The translations under genes were made by a program, and so were the position numbers. DNA of 64,000 nt. Origin: Hymenobacter gelipurpurascens (lineage in GTDB: Bacteria > Bacteroidota > Bacteroidia > Cytophagales > Hymenobacteraceae). The notes under the pieces were generated by a model that was not told where the DNA came from, did not search any database, and worked only from the letters and a program-made list of their open reading frames with translations. This document shows, piece by piece, positions 33,828 through 42,541 of the stretch (positions are counted from its first letter, which is position 1; every line of letters begins with the position of its first letter). The stretch is from contig NZ_FYEW01000003.1 in assembly GCF_900187375.1 (NCBI RefSeq), positions 124,001 to 188,000 on the forward strand. The letters run 5' to 3'.

Positions 33828-34487
33828 CTAGGGTTTGGTGGCAGTGGTTTGGCTGAAGGATGCCAAGACCGCACGCATGGCCGTATCAATGCCCCTGACG
33901 TCGCGCAGGAGCCGCGGGCGCGGACGGCCTTTGCTGTCATAGTTTGTATCGGATTCCAGATCAGGTTCAATTCGGGCGCGCGCTGTTTGCGCTTCTGCCG
34001 TACTTATGCGGGAGTTCAGGTTCTTGTTGGTCCACTCGGCCAGAGCGTCGGCAACCTGTCCGCCGGAACTGCTAGAAGTAGCACTCGTAACCAAGTTGCT
34101 CGGGTAGCTCAGGTCCGTAAACTCATAGGTGCAGCGGCCATCGGTGAAGCGCAGGCAGAACAAGAAGCTTAGTTGAAAGTCGCGGGGCGAGGCGTTTTCT
34201 ACCAGGGGGCCGTGGGCCATCGTCATGGCTCGCCCAATCAGGACGCCTCGGGCGGGGTCGGTAAGGTGAAGCACCTGCCGCGAATCTTCAAACTCGCGCG
34301 CTACCCATTCCTGCGCGCGCCCATACAGCTCCGCAGCCGGCACACCCGGCACCAGCAGAGTGCCGTGGTACGAAACCCGGTGCGTAACGCTATCAAGCGG
34401 CAGACCCAACGCTGCCCGACGGACCGGCGCCTGGCCCCGGGCCTGTACCGCCAGACTCAGCAATAAAACCCATAGAATATTCTTCAT
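33828..34487 (-). CDS. DUF4468 domain protein, secreted
   Basis: A 219-residue protein with a signal peptide (MKNILWVLLLSLAVQARGQ) followed by a DUF4468-like domain: SVTHRVSYHGTLLVPGVPAAELYGRAQEWVAREFEDSRQVLHLTDPARGVLIGRAMT...FTDGRCTYEFTDLSYPS. DUF4468 has a TBP-like fold and unknown function, and is common in Bacteroidota. Here it sits inside the MoxR cluster between DUF58 and BatA, which is not its usual position as far as I know. A 200-bp gap separates it from the BatA-like gene. Confidence 0.82.
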   Translation of the reverse strand: MKNILWVLLLSLAVQARGQAPVRRAALGLPLDSVTHRVSYHGTLLVPGVPAAELYGRAQEWVAREFEDSRQVLHLTDPARGVLIGRAMTMAHGPLVENASPRDFQLSFLFCLRFTDGRCTYEFTDLSYPSNLVTSATSSSSGGQVADALAEWTNKNLNSRISTAEAQTARARIEPDLESDTNYDSKGRPRPRLLRDVRGIDTAMRAVLASFSQTTATKP

Positions 34488-34544
34488 TCTAAGTTCTGGA
34501 GAGAGAGTAGTAGTAAGAAATAAGCAGGTGGTTTAATAGCAAAC

Positions 34545-35420
34545 TCAGACCATCTTCGTGCGCAGCCGCAGAAACTCCCGCATGGCCTGGTCTAAGGGGG
34601 CAGCAGTATTCATCTGGTAATAATCGAAACCCTGGCGGCGGGCCTGGGAGGCCGTAGTGCGGAGCCAGTCCTGCATCTGCTGTTGCCACGCTTGGCGCTG
34701 CTGGTCGGCATCGAGCTGCAGGGTGTGGCCAGTCTCGAGGTCCTCGAAGGTTACGGCGCCGCGGTAGGTGAATTCGACCTCGTTACGGGCCAGCAGGTGC
34801 AATATCAGCACCTCGCCGCCCGCCGCCCGCAGGCGCGTCAGGAGTCGCCCAATTTCCTCATCTTCCTCATACAAATCACTCACGCAGATCAGCAACGCCG
34901 GCTGGCGGCGCGCCGTGAGTGGAGCCAGGGTGGTCGTATCCGGAAACTTGCCAGCGGCCTGCACATTTTCCAGGGCATGATACAGACGGGAGAGCTGGCG
35001 GGCATCGGCACGGGGCGGTAGGTGCTGTAGGCCACTCGGGTGCAGAATGGTCAGGGCTACGGCATCGCCTTGCTGGGTGGCCACGTAGGCCAGTGCCGCG
35101 CACAGCAGGCGGCTATAGTCGAGCTTGCTGAGGCCGTTGTCGTCACGGTGGTTCATGCTAGCGGTGGCATCCAGCACCAAGTGCACCGTCAGGCTGGTTT
35201 CTACTTCCGATTCGCGAATATAGTAGCGGTCGGAACGGGCCGCCAGGCGCCAGTCGAGGCGTCGCAGGTCGTCGCCGGGCTGGTAGGGTCGGTACTGGCT
35301 GAACTCCATGCCCGCACCCTTGCGCCGACTCAGGTGGTGGCCGTGCAGCAGCCCTTCGGCCGCTTGGCGAGCAGCCAGCGGCAGGTTGTGCAGCGCATGT
35401 AAGTGTTCAGGAGTCAGCAT
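34545..35420 (-). CDS. DUF58 domain protein
   Basis: A 291-residue cytoplasmic protein with the DUF58 core GMEFSQYRPYQPGDDLRRLDWRLAARSDRYYIRESEVETSLTVHLVLDATASM. The region after it is vWA-like, but the MIDAS is DATASM rather than DxSxS. These proteins partner MoxR ATPases, probably as adaptor or client. The gene starts 15 nt after the moxR stop, so they are almost certainly co-transcribed. Confidence 0.92.
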   Translation of the reverse strand: MLTPEHLHALHNLPLAARQAAEGLLHGHHLSRRKGAGMEFSQYRPYQPGDDLRRLDWRLAARSDRYYIRESEVETSLTVHLVLDATASMNHRDDNGLSKLDYSRLLCAALAYVATQQGDAVALTILHPSGLQHLPPRADARQLSRLYHALENVQAAGKFPDTTTLAPLTARRQPALLICVSDLYEEDEEIGRLLTRLRAAGGEVLILHLLARNEVEFTYRGAVTFEDLETGHTLQLDADQQRQAWQQQMQDWLRTTASQARRQGFDYYQMNTAAPLDQAMREFLRLRTKMV

Positions 35421-35435
35421 ATCCGTAGTAGTACT

Positions 35436-36413
35436 TTACACCTGAATAGCTTTCAATAGAGCCGTCACGGCATCATCGGGCGTTAGGTTTTCGGCTTCCG
35501 CATTGAAGTTGAGCAGCACGCGGTGGCGCAACACGGCCGGGGCCAGCGTCCGGATATCTTCCAGCGTGGCGGCAAACCGGCCTTGCAACAATGCCCGAGC
35601 CTTAGCACACAGAATCAGGGCCTGACCAGCGCGCGGACCAGCGCCCCAGCGGCCATACTCTTTGATAAAGGGCACCTCAGAAGTAGCAGGACGGGTAGCG
35701 CGCACCAACCGGTTCACGAAGCTCAGCAGCTCCTGGCTGATGCTGACCTGGCGCGTAAGCTGTTGCAGCTGCCGCACATCCTCGCCGCCCAGCACGGGAT
35801 TTACCACGGGGCGTGCCGAGCCGGTGGTGCCGCTCAGCACGGCCATTTCCTCCTGTTCCGTGGGGTAGCCGATGCGTACGTAGAGCAGGAACCGGTCGAG
35901 CTGGGCTTCCGGCAGCGGGTACGTGCCCGATTGCTCAATGGGGTTCTGGGTGGCCAACAGAAAAAACGGCTTGGGCAATGCGTGTTCCTGGCCGGCGTAT
36001 GTCACGTGGCCTTCCTGCATGGCCTCCAGTAAGGCCGCCTGGGTTTTGGGCGGTGTCCGGTTGATTTCGTCGGCTAGCACGAGGCTGGCGAAAATGGGGC
36101 CCTCGTTGAACTTGAAGGAGCGGTGGCCGGTGCCATGGTCTTCCTCCAGTACCTCCGTACCCAGAATGTCGGTGGGCATCAGGTCGGGCGTGAACTGGAT
36201 GCGGCGGAAAGGCAAATCGGTGGCTTGTGCCAGGGTACGTACCAGCAGGGTTTTGGCTAGGCCCGGTACGCCTTCCAGTAGGGCATGGCCGCCAGCCAGC
36301 AGCGCCACCAGCACCTCATCCAGCACCTCCTGCTGGCCTACAATCACTTTTCCAATTTCCTGTTTGAGCTGCGGCAGCTTCGCGAGAAGCTTATTTACGT
36401 CTTGTTCGGTCAT
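35436..36413 (-). CDS. MoxR family AAA+ ATPase
   Basis: A 325-residue cytoplasmic ATPase with Walker A GVPGLAKT (residues 48-55), Walker B LVLADEINRTPPKTQAALLEAM and sensor-1 FFLLATQNPIEQSGTYPLPEAQLDRF. All are typical of MoxR. MoxR proteins act as chaperones that assemble or activate metal-dependent or membrane complexes with vWA/DUF58 partners. Its operon with DUF4159 upstream and DUF58, BatA-like and DUF4175-like genes downstream fits this. Confidence 0.95.
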   Translation of the reverse strand: MTEQDVNKLLAKLPQLKQEIGKVIVGQQEVLDEVLVALLAGGHALLEGVPGLAKTLLVRTLAQATDLPFRRIQFTPDLMPTDILGTEVLEEDHGTGHRSFKFNEGPIFASLVLADEINRTPPKTQAALLEAMQEGHVTYAGQEHALPKPFFLLATQNPIEQSGTYPLPEAQLDRFLLYVRIGYPTEQEEMAVLSGTTGSARPVVNPVLGGEDVRQLQQLTRQVSISQELLSFVNRLVRATRPATSEVPFIKEYGRWGAGPRAGQALILCAKARALLQGRFAATLEDIRTLAPAVLRHRVLLNFNAEAENLTPDDAVTALLKAIQV

Positions 36414-36480
36414 GTGGTCGGTGGTTCTCGCGGAGACCCGCGGAGGAATGCCCAGAAGGAAAAGAAGTGAGTCGGTTAGA

Positions 36481-37104
36481 TCAGGTGGTGAGGGCGTAGA
36501 GCAGAATATTCACGCCAAACTTGGTGTTGTCTTCGGCCAGAAAGCGCTTGTTGCGGAAGTCGTAGTCCCACTCGCAGCCATAGTCTTTGTTGGAGTACAG
36601 CACCCGTAGGCGGCCGTTGATTTCGATGCCCTTCAGATAGTCGTGCACGAGGTCGTCGCCCCAGCCGTTGAGCTCAAAACCAGTGTTGGGCGGGCCTTCC
36701 GGAAACTTGAAAAACTGCGAGTAGATGGGGTGAGTCCTGGGAAGCTTTTTCAGGGCCGAAGCCCCGAAGCACACGCGCATCTGTTCCTCGAAGCTGCGCG
36801 CAAACAGCCCATCAATGTCGTGGTTGCAGTCGTCCACGAATACAAAGCCGCCGCCGCGCACGTACTGCTCGAAGTTTTTGCGCTCAGCGGCCGAAAACTG
36901 CACCAGCCGGTGCCCCGAGAGGTAGCAGAACGGATAGCGGAACAGCTCCGGCGAATCCAGCGCCACTACTTTTTCCTTGGGGTTCACCGGAACCTTGGTG
37001 TATTGCACCAACGAATGCAGCAGGTTGGCGGGCATCCGCTCATCCACGGCGTCCCAGTCGCCGGAGTGGTATTGCAGACGCACGAAAGTAAACGAAGCGG
37101 GCAC
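36481..37104 (-). CDS. DUF4159 domain protein
   Basis: A 207-residue protein: FTFVRLQYHSGDWDAVDERMPANLLHSLVQYTKVPVNPKEKVVALDSPELFRYPFCYLSGH...YVRGGGFVFVDDCNHDIDGLFARSFEEQMRVCFG...FELNGWGDDLVHDYLKGIEINGRLRVLYSNKDYGCEWDYD. The RLQYHSGDW start, the GGGFVFVDDC strand-turn and the LYSNKDYGCEW end match the DUF4159 family, which has an amidotransferase-like fold. No signal peptide is seen. It is the first gene of the cluster, 67 nt upstream of moxR, and its promoter lies in the 37105-37301 divergent region. Confidence 0.88.
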   Translation of the reverse strand: MPASFTFVRLQYHSGDWDAVDERMPANLLHSLVQYTKVPVNPKEKVVALDSPELFRYPFCYLSGHRLVQFSAAERKNFEQYVRGGGFVFVDDCNHDIDGLFARSFEEQMRVCFGASALKKLPRTHPIYSQFFKFPEGPPNTGFELNGWGDDLVHDYLKGIEINGRLRVLYSNKDYGCEWDYDFRNKRFLAEDNTKFGVNILLYALTT

Positions 37105-37301
37105 AGAAGAGGAGTAGAGACCGGGAAAGGACGCGGAACCGAACCGTAAGGTGGCCTAGAGTGGCTTCGGAAACCAAAAAATTAGGCTCAAGCGTAATAA
37201 AAATCTCTTTCCGCCTGAGGCACAAACATATACCGCCGCACGCATTTTTCGTTAGCTCCAGGTAATTCTTGTTCAACCGCCCCTCTACTGCTACCTGTGC
37301 A

Positions 37302-37898
37302 ATGAAACAACTCCTGCTTTTCCTACTGGCTCTGCTACTGACGGTTACCACTGCCCAAGCGCAGTTTGGCATCAAGGCCGGCATCAATGCCGCCGTGCTC
37401 GATGGCCAGGATTTGGGCTCGACTTCCACCAAATACAAGACCTATTACCACGCCGGCATTTTCTACAATGCCACGCTTATCGGGCCCGTGTCCATTCAGC
37501 CGGAACTGCTGTATTCCTTGCAGGGTAGCTCCTTTAAAGATGCCCTAGGCAACTACGACACCAAGCTGCACTACCTCAACCTCCCTATTCTGGCCAAAGT
37601 TACCATTGGGCCAGTGTTCGTGGAGGCCGGGCCGCAACTTGGTGTGCTACTGACTAAAGAGCAGAACGGCGAAGTGAGCCTTTCCGCCTCCGGCAACGGC
37701 CCCTACAGCAGCTACAAGCGCGGCGACCTGAGCTTGTGCGCTGGCGGCGGCCTCAAACTGGGCAACATATTGCTGGGCGCCCGCTTCAATGCCGGCGTCA
37801 ATGATATCAACGACGTGAGAAACCTAAGCGGCACCAACGACCCGCGCCTCCGCAACCGCGTAATTCAGGGCTACCTGGCCTACCAGTTCGGCAAATAG
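37302..37898 (+). CDS. Outer-membrane beta-barrel (porin family/PorT-like) protein
   Basis: The ATG at 37302 gives a signal peptide (MKQLLLFLLALLLTVTTAQAQ) and 198 residues. The mature protein begins FGIKAGINAAVLDGQD and alternates hydrophobic and polar residues, with PVSIQPELLYSLQGSS, KLHYLNLPILAKVTIGPVFVEAGPQLGVLL and a terminal aromatic-rich strand (VIQGYLAYQFGK). This matches the small eight-stranded outer-membrane barrel (PF13568) family. Specific function unknown. The 11 codons upstream in frame are not needed. Confidence 0.88.
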   Translation: MKQLLLFLLALLLTVTTAQAQFGIKAGINAAVLDGQDLGSTSTKYKTYYHAGIFYNATLIGPVSIQPELLYSLQGSSFKDALGNYDTKLHYLNLPILAKVTIGPVFVEAGPQLGVLLTKEQNGEVSLSASGNGPYSSYKRGDLSLCAGGGLKLGNILLGARFNAGVNDINDVRNLSGTNDPRLRNRVIQGYLAYQFGK

Positions 37899-37920
37899 TG
37901 GCTTAGGCCAGTCAGAAATA

Positions 37921-37960
37921 AAAACGGACCTTCCAAGCGGCTGCTCGGAAGGTCCGTTTT
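37921..37960. terminator. Bidirectional hairpin terminator
   Basis: AAAACGGACCTTCC (37921-37934) and GGAAGGTCCGTTTT (37947-37960) form a perfect 14-bp stem. It lies between the barrel gene and the convergent tldE-like gene. Confidence 0.85.
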
Positions 37961-37962
37961 GC

Positions 37963-39288
37963 TTATACCGCGTCGGAGAGGCTGGTGAAGGTGAAGTCCC
38001 GGATTTTGAGCGGGGGCACCAGGTTGCCGCCCAACCGCACGGGCTTCCCTATGGCCTCAATGTTATTGAGCATAATCACGGGGCTCTCGTTGAAGCGGAA
38101 GTTCTTGATGGGGAACTTGATCTTGCCGTTTTCGATGTAGAATGTTCCGTCCCGCGTGAGGCCCGTGAACAGCAGCGTCTGCGGGTCCACGTCGCGGATG
38201 TACCATAGGCGCGTCACCAAGATGCCTTTTGCGGTGCTCTTGATCAAGTCCTGCACGCTCTGGGTGCCGCCTTCCATAATGAAGTTACCGGAGAAGGCCG
38301 TGGGCTCGGCTTTGCTTTTCTCGGCCCAGTAGCGGGAGTAATACAGGTTTTTCACCACACCCTTTTCCACCCAGTTGATGCGCTTCACGGGCAGGCCTTC
38401 GCCATCGAACACGGAGCTCGGCGCCTGGGCATTGAGCGGGTCAGAATAGATGCTGATGCGTGAGTCGAAAAGCTTCTCGCCTTTGCGGTTGCCACCCCCT
38501 TTTTTGCTCAAAAACGAGCGGCCTTCATCAGCCTCGCGGGCCCCGAAGGAGTAGATCAGGTTGTTGAGCAACCCCTCATCCGACACCAGGGCGGCGGGCT
38601 CCAGAATGACGGTGTACTTGCCGGGTTCCAGGGCCTTGGCGTTGCGCGAGCCGGCGGCTTTGTCTACTGCAATCTGCGTGAGCGTCTTGGCATTGAACTT
38701 CGATACGTCGGTGAAGTCGGCTACGGCGTAGCCGGAGCCGGTTCCATCGGGCGTGCGCACGGTCACGGAGAAGTCTAGGCCAGTGCTTTGCTGGTAGGCC
38801 TCCAGACCCTTGTTGTTACGCATGGCCTGGAAGTAGGCGCCATCTTCGAGGTAGCCAGCGGCAGTGAGCTGCTTGCCTACTGCCAAGCCAATGCTATCGG
38901 CGGCCACCTGCGACCGGAAGTCGGGCTTAATGGCGGCGGTGCTGGCGGCGTAGCTTACCGGGGTGAGGTACTGCTGCGGCCCCAGCATGGGCATATACTC
39001 CGGGTCTTCGGGAGCGAGACGGGCAATTTCCTCGGCCCGCTGCACGCAGCGGCGCAGCGTGGCATCGTCAAACTGGTTGCAAGTGGCCACGCCGCTGCGC
39101 TTGCCGAAGCGGGCTTCTACCACCAGCGAGATATTATCCGACAGGCCCGCGGTACTCACATTGTTGCGGGCATAGCGGATGTTGCCCACCGTGCGCCCAT
39201 TCAGGTTGGCCTGGCATTCATCAGCAGTACTAAAGCTTAGCACTTTCTTCAGGATAGCCTGAGATTCGTCTTTGGAAAGTATCGCCAT
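37963..39288 (-). CDS. TldD/PmbA family protein, TldE-like copy 1
   Basis: A 441-residue TldE/PmbA-type subunit: MAILSKDESQAILKKVLSFSTADECQANLNGRTVGNIRYARNNVSTAG... with VATCNQFDDATLRRCVQRAEEIARLAPEDPEYMP, and ending PPLKIRDFTFTSLSDAV. In E. coli TldD and TldE form a heterodimeric metalloprotease acting on microcin B17 and unfolded peptides; TldE lacks the metal-binding HExxxH, as here. No signal peptide is seen. It follows tldD-like copy 1 (185 nt, with a palindromic repeat between). Its N- and C-termini are almost identical to copy 2. Confidence 0.9.
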   Translation of the reverse strand: MAILSKDESQAILKKVLSFSTADECQANLNGRTVGNIRYARNNVSTAGLSDNISLVVEARFGKRSGVATCNQFDDATLRRCVQRAEEIARLAPEDPEYMPMLGPQQYLTPVSYAASTAAIKPDFRSQVAADSIGLAVGKQLTAAGYLEDGAYFQAMRNNKGLEAYQQSTGLDFSVTVRTPDGTGSGYAVADFTDVSKFNAKTLTQIAVDKAAGSRNAKALEPGKYTVILEPAALVSDEGLLNNLIYSFGAREADEGRSFLSKKGGGNRKGEKLFDSRISIYSDPLNAQAPSSVFDGEGLPVKRINWVEKGVVKNLYYSRYWAEKSKAEPTAFSGNFIMEGGTQSVQDLIKSTAKGILVTRLWYIRDVDPQTLLFTGLTRDGTFYIENGKIKFPIKNFRFNESPVIMLNNIEAIGKPVRLGGNLVPPLKIRDFTFTSLSDAV

Positions 39289-39349
39289 ATAGTTGATAAT
39301 CTGAAGTGGGAATGGGCGAATATGTTGGTGCTTTGGTGCTTAAACAGAA

Positions 39350-39453
39350 CGTCATGCTGAGCGGAGTCGAAGCATCTCTACCGCTTCGGTGCAATAGGTC
39401 TAGGCCAGTTGACTAGACAGAGGTAGAGATGCTTCGGCAAGCTCAGCATGACG
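39350..39453. repeat. Intergenic palindromic repeat (CGTCATGCTGAGC type)
   Basis: Arm 39350-39382 (CGTCATGCTGAGCGGAGTCG and onward to CATCTCTACC) pairs with 39422-39453, ending GCTCAGCATGACG, with a short central mismatch. It lies between tldD-like and tldE-like copy 1 and resembles the element at 7308-7404. The loop again contains TAGGCCA. Confidence 0.85.
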
Positions 39454-39472
39454 GTCCGATTAAGATAGTGGC

Positions 39473-41125
39473 CTAGCTGATCTTGCGGGCCGTGTTGATG
39501 ACGTTCACGGCGTTGAAGCGCGTGGTAGCCGAGCCGTGGCTCACGGCAGAGCTTTGCGAAGGCTGGCCTTTGCCATCGTTGAAGAAGCCCGCAAACCGGT
39601 AGTCCGACTGGTCGCAGCTACCGGCGCAGCTGTTCCAGAACTCCAGCGTGTTGGTCTGGTAGGCCACATCTTCCAGCATGCCCGTGATTTTGCCTTTCTC
39701 GATGGCGTAGAATACCTGTCCGCCGAACTGCGAGTTGTAGCGCTGCTGGTCGATGGAGAAGGAACCGTTGCCGGCAATGTAAATGCCTTTATCCACGCCT
39801 TTTACCAGATCATCGACACTCATTTTGGTGGCGCTGGGTTTCAGGCTCACGTTGGGCATGCGCTGAAACTGCACATCACTCCACGACTGCGCGTAGCAGC
39901 ACCCATCCGACTCGGTCTGGCCTACAATGTGGGCCTGGTCCCGGATCTTCTCGTAGTTCACGAGCTTGCCTTGCTCAATGAGGTTCCACTCCTTGGTTTT
40001 CACGCCTTCGTCGTCGTAGCCCACCGCGCCCAATGAGCCCGGCTGCAGTTTGTCGGCCACAATGTTCACGTACTTTGAGCCATAGGGCTGGCCTTTGGCC
40101 TTCCACTCCAGCGTCGCGAAGGAAGTGCCAGCGTAGTTGGCCTCGTAGCCCAGCACGCGGTCCAGCTCTAAGGGGTGGCCTACGGACTCGTGAATGGTCA
40201 GGCCCAAGTGATGCGGATCGAGTATGAGGTCGTACTTACCCGCCGTTACGCTCTTGGCTGTGAGCTTTTCTTTTGCTTGGCGAGCAGCCAGGGCGGCATC
40301 TTCCAGCATGTCGTAGCTGTTCTTATAGCCGATAACGCCGGAGCCAGCGGGGCCCGCTACTTTGTCTTCGGCTTTCGGCGTCAGGTACTCGTAGCCTAGG
40401 CCCATCGGCGAGCTGAGTGACTGGCGGCTGCGGAACTTGCCTGAAGCGCGGTCTACCACCGTCACGCCAAACGTGGGGTAAATGCGGTGAATATCCTGGT
40501 CGATGTAGGAGCCATCGGTAGAGGCAAAGTACTTCTGCTCGTTTACCTGAAACAGCACCGAGTTTACGAAGCTCGCGCCGTTTTCCAGTGCTTTGGCATT
40601 AGCGGCCAGCAGCAAATCCACTTTGTCCTTGATGGGTACCTCAAAGGCGTTCTGCTTGATAGGTGCCTTCCAGGAAACTTCACCGTAACCTTTCTGCGGG
40701 GCCAGCTGCACTTTCTCCTTCTGCACTTTGGAGTTGGCCTTGGCAATTTCCACAGCCAGCTGGGCGGCCTTGGCTAGGCCTGCCTCGGTTACGATGTTGG
40801 TAGAAGCAAAGCCCCAAGTACCGTTGGCAATAACGCGAATACCGGCGCCGTAGCTTTCCGTGCTGGCAATGTTCTGCACCTGCTTTTCGCGGGTGAAAAT
40901 TCCTTGGTTTAGGTAGCGGCCAATGCGCACATCGGTATAAGTGGCGCCGGCAGCTTTGGCGGCGTTTAGGGCGGCATCGGCGAGGCGCTTTTTCACGGCT
41001 ACGTCCACACCTTGCTCTAACAGTTGGGCCGGATCAACCAGCGTTCCGCTGAAACCCGGAATGGAAGGCAGCCACAGCGCTCCGGTCGCTAGGCCAGTCA
41101 GGCCCACAAAATCACGTCTTTTCAA
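39473..41125 (-). CDS. TldD-like metalloprotease copy 1 with Tat signal
   Basis: The probable start is TTG at 41125, giving 550 residues that begin MKRRDFVGLTGLATGALWLP. That is a twin-arginine signal (RRDFVGL plus a hydrophobic stretch), so the enzyme is probably exported. An upstream ATG at 41167 would add 14 residues. The catalytic HExxxH is intact as HESVGH near residue 311 (LGLTIHESVGHPLELDRVLGYEANYAGTSF), and GCCYAQSW and CAGSCDQSDYR follow. TldD is the catalytic subunit that pairs with TldE. An exported pair is unlike the cytoplasmic E. coli system. The TAG stop overlaps the iterated motif. Confidence 0.9.
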   Translation of the reverse strand: MKRRDFVGLTGLATGALWLPSIPGFSGTLVDPAQLLEQGVDVAVKKRLADAALNAAKAAGATYTDVRIGRYLNQGIFTREKQVQNIASTESYGAGIRVIANGTWGFASTNIVTEAGLAKAAQLAVEIAKANSKVQKEKVQLAPQKGYGEVSWKAPIKQNAFEVPIKDKVDLLLAANAKALENGASFVNSVLFQVNEQKYFASTDGSYIDQDIHRIYPTFGVTVVDRASGKFRSRQSLSSPMGLGYEYLTPKAEDKVAGPAGSGVIGYKNSYDMLEDAALAARQAKEKLTAKSVTAGKYDLILDPHHLGLTIHESVGHPLELDRVLGYEANYAGTSFATLEWKAKGQPYGSKYVNIVADKLQPGSLGAVGYDDEGVKTKEWNLIEQGKLVNYEKIRDQAHIVGQTESDGCCYAQSWSDVQFQRMPNVSLKPSATKMSVDDLVKGVDKGIYIAGNGSFSIDQQRYNSQFGGQVFYAIEKGKITGMLEDVAYQTNTLEFWNSCAGSCDQSDYRFAGFFNDGKGQPSQSSAVSHGSATTRFNAVNVINTARKIS

Positions 41126-41188
41126 AGGAGTACAGGTTAGGTAGTGGAGAATGGAGGGTGAAAGCAACAGCGGGCCGTTGCCTCAGAT

Positions 41189-42385
41189 TTAGGGAGTGAG
41201 CATGGTGCCAAAAGCGCCTTTCTGCTCAAATGCTTTAATGATGGCCTCTTCCAGAGGCGTCCGCTTCACGGCAGAGTTATTCTGCCAGAAGGCAGCGTTG
41301 TAGGCCATAGCCTCAATAACTTGCAAATCAGACTCGCCTGATTGAGCTGCAGCATACGTTACATCCGCGGGGGCCTTAGTCTGGCCGTCGTAGAGTAGCG
41401 TGAAGGACGAAGCCTGTACCTTCATGTCGGACCTTAGCGGTCGGTGGAGCGTGGCTTGGTAGTCTACCTTGATATGGTCGAGCAAGGCCGCGCCGCCGGT
41501 CGGGGTTGGCCGAAACACCCATTCGAGAGTAGTGGCCTGGTTGGTGAGCTTAAAAGCTGGGTTATTGATTCTTACATTCAGCGCCTGCGTTACGGTGCGG
41601 TAGCGCAGTACCTGCAGAGTGGTTTCATCAATCAACAAGCTTCCATATTCTGTATTGGGGGCTGCTTTCTTGGCGAAACCTATTTCCACCAGCTGATGCG
41701 TGCCGTCCTGCGTTACGCCAAGTAGGCGCAGCGTATTCAGCTCCGTTGGGTTGGGGCCGAGCAGCGTTTTCAGTAAAGCCGTATCGGACTTGAACAGGCT
41801 GATCTGGTTCTTCTTGGTGTAAAGAGAGAAGTTTTTGAAGTTCAGCACCGTTTTTTTCTTGGCGTAGCGGCCCTGCGCCATGGCCGTGCCGGCTAGGCCA
41901 GTATTGCCTGATTTGGCGTGCCAGATCATTTCCTGAATCTCCGTCGGCTCATTATCCAGGCGTGTAACCTGCCGGTAAAAGGCGGCGCTGTAGGCTTGCT
42001 GCGCATTTGTTCGTTCTAGCTGGCGGTATGCCTTCTTTATCAGCTCAGCCGTGTAGCTGCCCATCTTCACCTCCGGAAGCACCACCGCCGTTGGCTTCAG
42101 CCGAACCTGCAGAACCGCGCTAGCACTTGCTACCGCCACCGTATCGGTCCGGTGGCTTAGCTCCGAAACCACCAGCTTGCCCGGTAATACCGCCTGCCTG
42201 AGCTCGAACTCGCCCTCAGCATTGCTGGTAGTACCTACCCGGCTATGGAGCACCGACACGCTGGCGTAGGGCACCGGTAGGCCTGTTTCCGCATCTACCA
42301 CCTTGCCGCTTAGCCGTTGGGCCTGAGCGGAGAGGCTAAGCAGCGTGAGCATACTCGCGCAAGCGTAGGGGTAGAGTGCTCTCAT
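41189..42385 (-). CDS. CarboxypepD_reg-like domain protein, secreted
   Basis: A 398-residue protein with a signal peptide (MRALYPYACASMLTLLSLSAQAQ) followed by a carboxypeptidase-regulatory-like beta domain: RLSGKVVDAETGLPVPYASVSVLHSRVGTTSNAEGEFELRQAVLPGKLVVSELSHRTDTV. The remainder (about 110-398; YTAELIKKAYRQLERTNAQQAYSAAFYRQVTRLDNEPTEIQEMIWHAKSG...) is typical of Bacteroidota envelope proteins of this class and of unknown function. It is placed between the two tldD/tldE pairs on the same strand, and may be a substrate or partner (inference). Confidence 0.85.
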   Translation of the reverse strand: MRALYPYACASMLTLLSLSAQAQRLSGKVVDAETGLPVPYASVSVLHSRVGTTSNAEGEFELRQAVLPGKLVVSELSHRTDTVAVASASAVLQVRLKPTAVVLPEVKMGSYTAELIKKAYRQLERTNAQQAYSAAFYRQVTRLDNEPTEIQEMIWHAKSGNTGLAGTAMAQGRYAKKKTVLNFKNFSLYTKKNQISLFKSDTALLKTLLGPNPTELNTLRLLGVTQDGTHQLVEIGFAKKAAPNTEYGSLLIDETTLQVLRYRTVTQALNVRINNPAFKLTNQATTLEWVFRPTPTGGAALLDHIKVDYQATLHRPLRSDMKVQASSFTLLYDGQTKAPADVTYAAAQSGESDLQVIEAMAYNAAFWQNNSAVKRTPLEEAIIKAFEQKGAFGTMLTP

Positions 42386-42474
42386 GCAGGTAAGTAATGA
42401 ATCGGTTGCCTAAATAACTCAGCTAGTAAATCTGCTCTTCTCATACTCCGCCCTTTACAGAGCCCAACTGCCTG

Positions 42475-42524
42475 GTTCCAGGCCCGCGCAGCACTGCTAC
42501 AAGCAGCCAGCACGGGCCTGGAAC
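42475..42524. terminator. Stem-loop after tldE-like copy 2
   Basis: GTTCCAGGCCCG (42475-42486) pairs perfectly with CGGGCCTGGAAC (42513-42524). There is no T-run after it in the minus direction, so it may be a processing or attenuation hairpin rather than a strong terminator. Confidence 0.5.
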
Positions 42525-42541
42525 TACAGACAAGCAGTGGC

